Origin: Nitrospirota bacterium
GTDB taxonomy: Bacteria > Nitrospirota > Thermodesulfovibrionia > Thermodesulfovibrionales > Magnetobacteriaceae
Direction of reading: 5' to 3'
NCBI GenBank assembly: GCA_015233485.1
Contig: JADFXO010000226.1
Span: 1 to 6,468, forward strand
DNA length: 6,468 nucleotides
This document shows positions 5,428 to 6,468 of this stretch, piece by piece. Position numbers and translations under genes: made by a program. Position 1 is the stretch's first letter. Every line of letters begins with the position of its first letter. The notes under the pieces are model-generated. The model saw nothing but the letters and a program-made list of their open reading frames with translations, did not search any database and was not told where the DNA came from.

Positions 5428-6282
5428 GTGAACGAAGATAAATATAGAATGAATTTAATGGGAGAGTTAGAATCGATACTGTTGGCAACGGACGGCTCCG
5501 AGTACAGCGGCGGCGCGATAAAAGAGGCGATAAACTTCGCGCGTGCTTGCAAGACGGTATTAACCGTATTACGGGTACTGGAATATAATTCAGAATTCGA
5601 GACAGAGGGCCTTAAGTATGTCGATGAGATCGAAAAGAAGGCCGCGGAACACTTCGACATAATCAGGACAGCCGCCGCGGAACAAAATGTCGAGTGCGAC
5701 ATAGTGGTAAGAAGGTCAACACAGGCGTATGAAACCATAATAGACGAGGCAAAGAAAACAAAAGCCGACATAATAATAATGGGAAGAAGGGGAAATACCG
5801 GACTGAAGAAGCTGATGTTGGGAAGCCAGACGGCAAAGACAATAGCCTACGCGCCTTGTAAGGTGTTGGTTGTGCCAAAGGATAGCGAGATAAAGGGGGA
5901 GAACATTATGCTTGCCACTGACGGCTCTAAATACAGCGAAGCGGCACAGGCAGAGGCTATTATGATGGCGAAGAGGTGTCCGTTTGTAAAGAACTTTTTG
6001 GCTGTATCGGTGGCAAAGAGCGAGGATAGGGTGGCCGCGGTAGAGAGGAATCTTGCAAAAGTACGGGAAGTGGCTGAGAAGGCGGGTGTAAAGGTTGACA
6101 CGCTGGCACTGAAAGGCGAGCCATATAAGGCAATAGTAAACGCGTCGATGGAGACGGACAGGGACATAATTATAATGGGAACACATGGAAGAACGGGATT
6201 AGAGAGGCTTCTAATGGGAAGCGTGGCCGAGAGGGTAGTAGCCTTGGCAATGTGTTCAATACTTGTAACTAAAACGCAGTAA
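5428..6282 (+). CDS. Tandem-domain universal stress protein (UspA family)
   Basis: A 284-residue cytosolic protein made of two Usp domains (PF00582), about 13-150 and 158-283. Each begins with a strand leading into ATDGS (Asp22 and Asp165) and ends with the nucleotide-binding pattern G-2x-G-9x-G-S. These are G119-RR-G122 ... G132-S133 and G251-TH-G254 ... G264-S265. Both sites are intact, so the protein should be of the ATP-binding class, forming an intramolecular pair of domains. GTG 5428 is preferred because GGAGGA (5415-5420) sits 7 nt upstream; the later ATG at 5449 has no such site but would lose only poorly conserved residues. It is one base from the membrane-protein gene and surely cotranscribed. 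Usp proteins next to transporters often act as nucleotide-sensing regulatory partners; that role here is inference. Confidence 0.93.
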   Translation: MNEDKYRMNLMGELESILLATDGSEYSGGAIKEAINFARACKTVLTVLRVLEYNSEFETEGLKYVDEIEKKAAEHFDIIRTAAAEQNVECDIVVRRSTQAYETIIDEAKKTKADIIIMGRRGNTGLKKLMLGSQTAKTIAYAPCKVLVVPKDSEIKGENIMLATDGSKYSEAAQAEAIMMAKRCPFVKNFLAVSVAKSEDRVAAVERNLAKVREVAEKAGVKVDTLALKGEPYKAIVNASMETDRDIIIMGTHGRTGLERLLMGSVAERVVALAMCSILVTKTQ

Positions 6283-6328
6283 TTTACGAGGTCAAGGAGT
6301 GGCACCCTCATTGCTGGCCTTGCGGGGG

Positions 6329-6349
6329 ACTGGGGGCAGCGCCCCCGGT
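6329..6349. terminator. GC-rich palindrome after the Usp gene (terminator or REP-like repeat)
   Basis: A 9-bp stem (one G-T wobble) with a 3-nt AGC loop: ACTGGGGGC pairs with GCCCCCGGT. It lies 47 nt after the Usp stop codon. No T run follows on the plus strand (GTATTAGGG comes next), so it is not a classical rho-independent terminator. Such G-run/C-run palindromes are frequent as dispersed intergenic repeats and may still protect the 3' end of the mRNA. Confidence 0.45.
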
Positions 6350-6352
6350 GTA

Positions 6353-6466
6353 TTAGGGCGTATGTGATTTAATTAGATTATAAAGCTCAATAACACTGCC
6401 GCAAATTATTGCGGCAGTGATGCTTGCAAGTACACCATACAAAAACTCTCTGGTTTTAACTATAGA
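6353..6466 (-). CDS. Possible C-terminal end of a convergent gene (partial)
   Basis: On the minus strand one frame is open from the window edge to a TAA (complement of 6353-6355), giving 37 residues. They read REFLYGVLASITAAIICG around a hydrophobic stretch, then a short polar tail ending SHTP. The sequence looks like a final membrane helix plus tail and would make this a convergent neighbour of the Usp gene. It is too short for a family call. The perfect palindrome at 6394-6419 lies inside this frame, which argues equally that the region is non-coding and the frame is chance. Confidence 0.3.
   Translation of the reverse strand, partial: SIVKTREFLYGVLASITAAIICGSVIELYNLIKSHTP
6394..6419. terminator. 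Perfect 11-bp palindrome, possible bidirectional terminator
   Basis: CACTGCCGCAA (6394-6404), loop ATTA, and TTGCGGCAGTG (6409-6419) form a perfect, GC-containing 11-bp stem. The plus strand after it (ATGCTTGCAAG) has no T run, and the minus strand continues with GTTATTGAGCTTT, so intrinsic termination would be weak. Its strength and its place downstream of the operon still make a transcript end or a protein-binding palindrome likely. Confidence 0.4.
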
Positions 6467-6468
6467 TG

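Noticed and set aside
5716..6311. Long minus-strand frames opposite the universal stress protein gene
   Set aside because: They are antisense to a gene whose two Usp domains and motifs are complete. The peptides show no family features and arise from codon bias.

Overview
The window reads as bacterial chromosome made of three blocks. I saw no rRNA, tRNA or CRISPR array. The organism cannot be fixed from the sequence. The sulfite-exporter-like/universal-stress operon, heavy use of ATA isoleucine codons and the IS/REP-type debris would fit an anaerobic or sulfur-cycling Nitrospirota or deltaproteobacterial lineage; this is inference only.

Block 1 (1-426) is the 3' part of a Uma2-family putative restriction-endonuclease-fold gene, cut by the left window edge. 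Block 2 (about 457-3878) is visibly more AT-rich and differs in codon use (TTA, GAT, GAA, AAA). It holds two translationally coupled genes. The first encodes a cytosolic REC / DUF3369-like / HisKA / HATPase hybrid kinase. The second encodes a paralogue that repeats the REC and middle region but stops where the kinase core would begin. The pair has a convincing sigma70-type promoter whose 16-nt spacer contains a run of 12 T. Transposon-end-like inverted repeats (TGTCTAATTTTGNCCT, 15 of 16 positions matching) lie on either side, with further short repeats and REP-like debris in both flanks, so block 2 looks acquired or mobilised.

Block 3 (3895-6282) is a tight operon behind its own promoter: a TauE/SafE-family anion exporter, a small three-helix membrane protein (probably DUF1634-like) and a tandem-domain universal stress protein with both ATP-binding motifs intact. 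The exporter and small membrane protein probably act together in the membrane, with the Usp as a cytosolic nucleotide-binding partner. Downstream are two strong palindromes and possibly the tail of a convergent gene on the minus strand.

The most interesting points are the repeat-bracketed signalling module, the homopolymer in its promoter spacer (possible phase variation), and the kinase-less paralogue that shares a 38-bp identical patch with the kinase gene.
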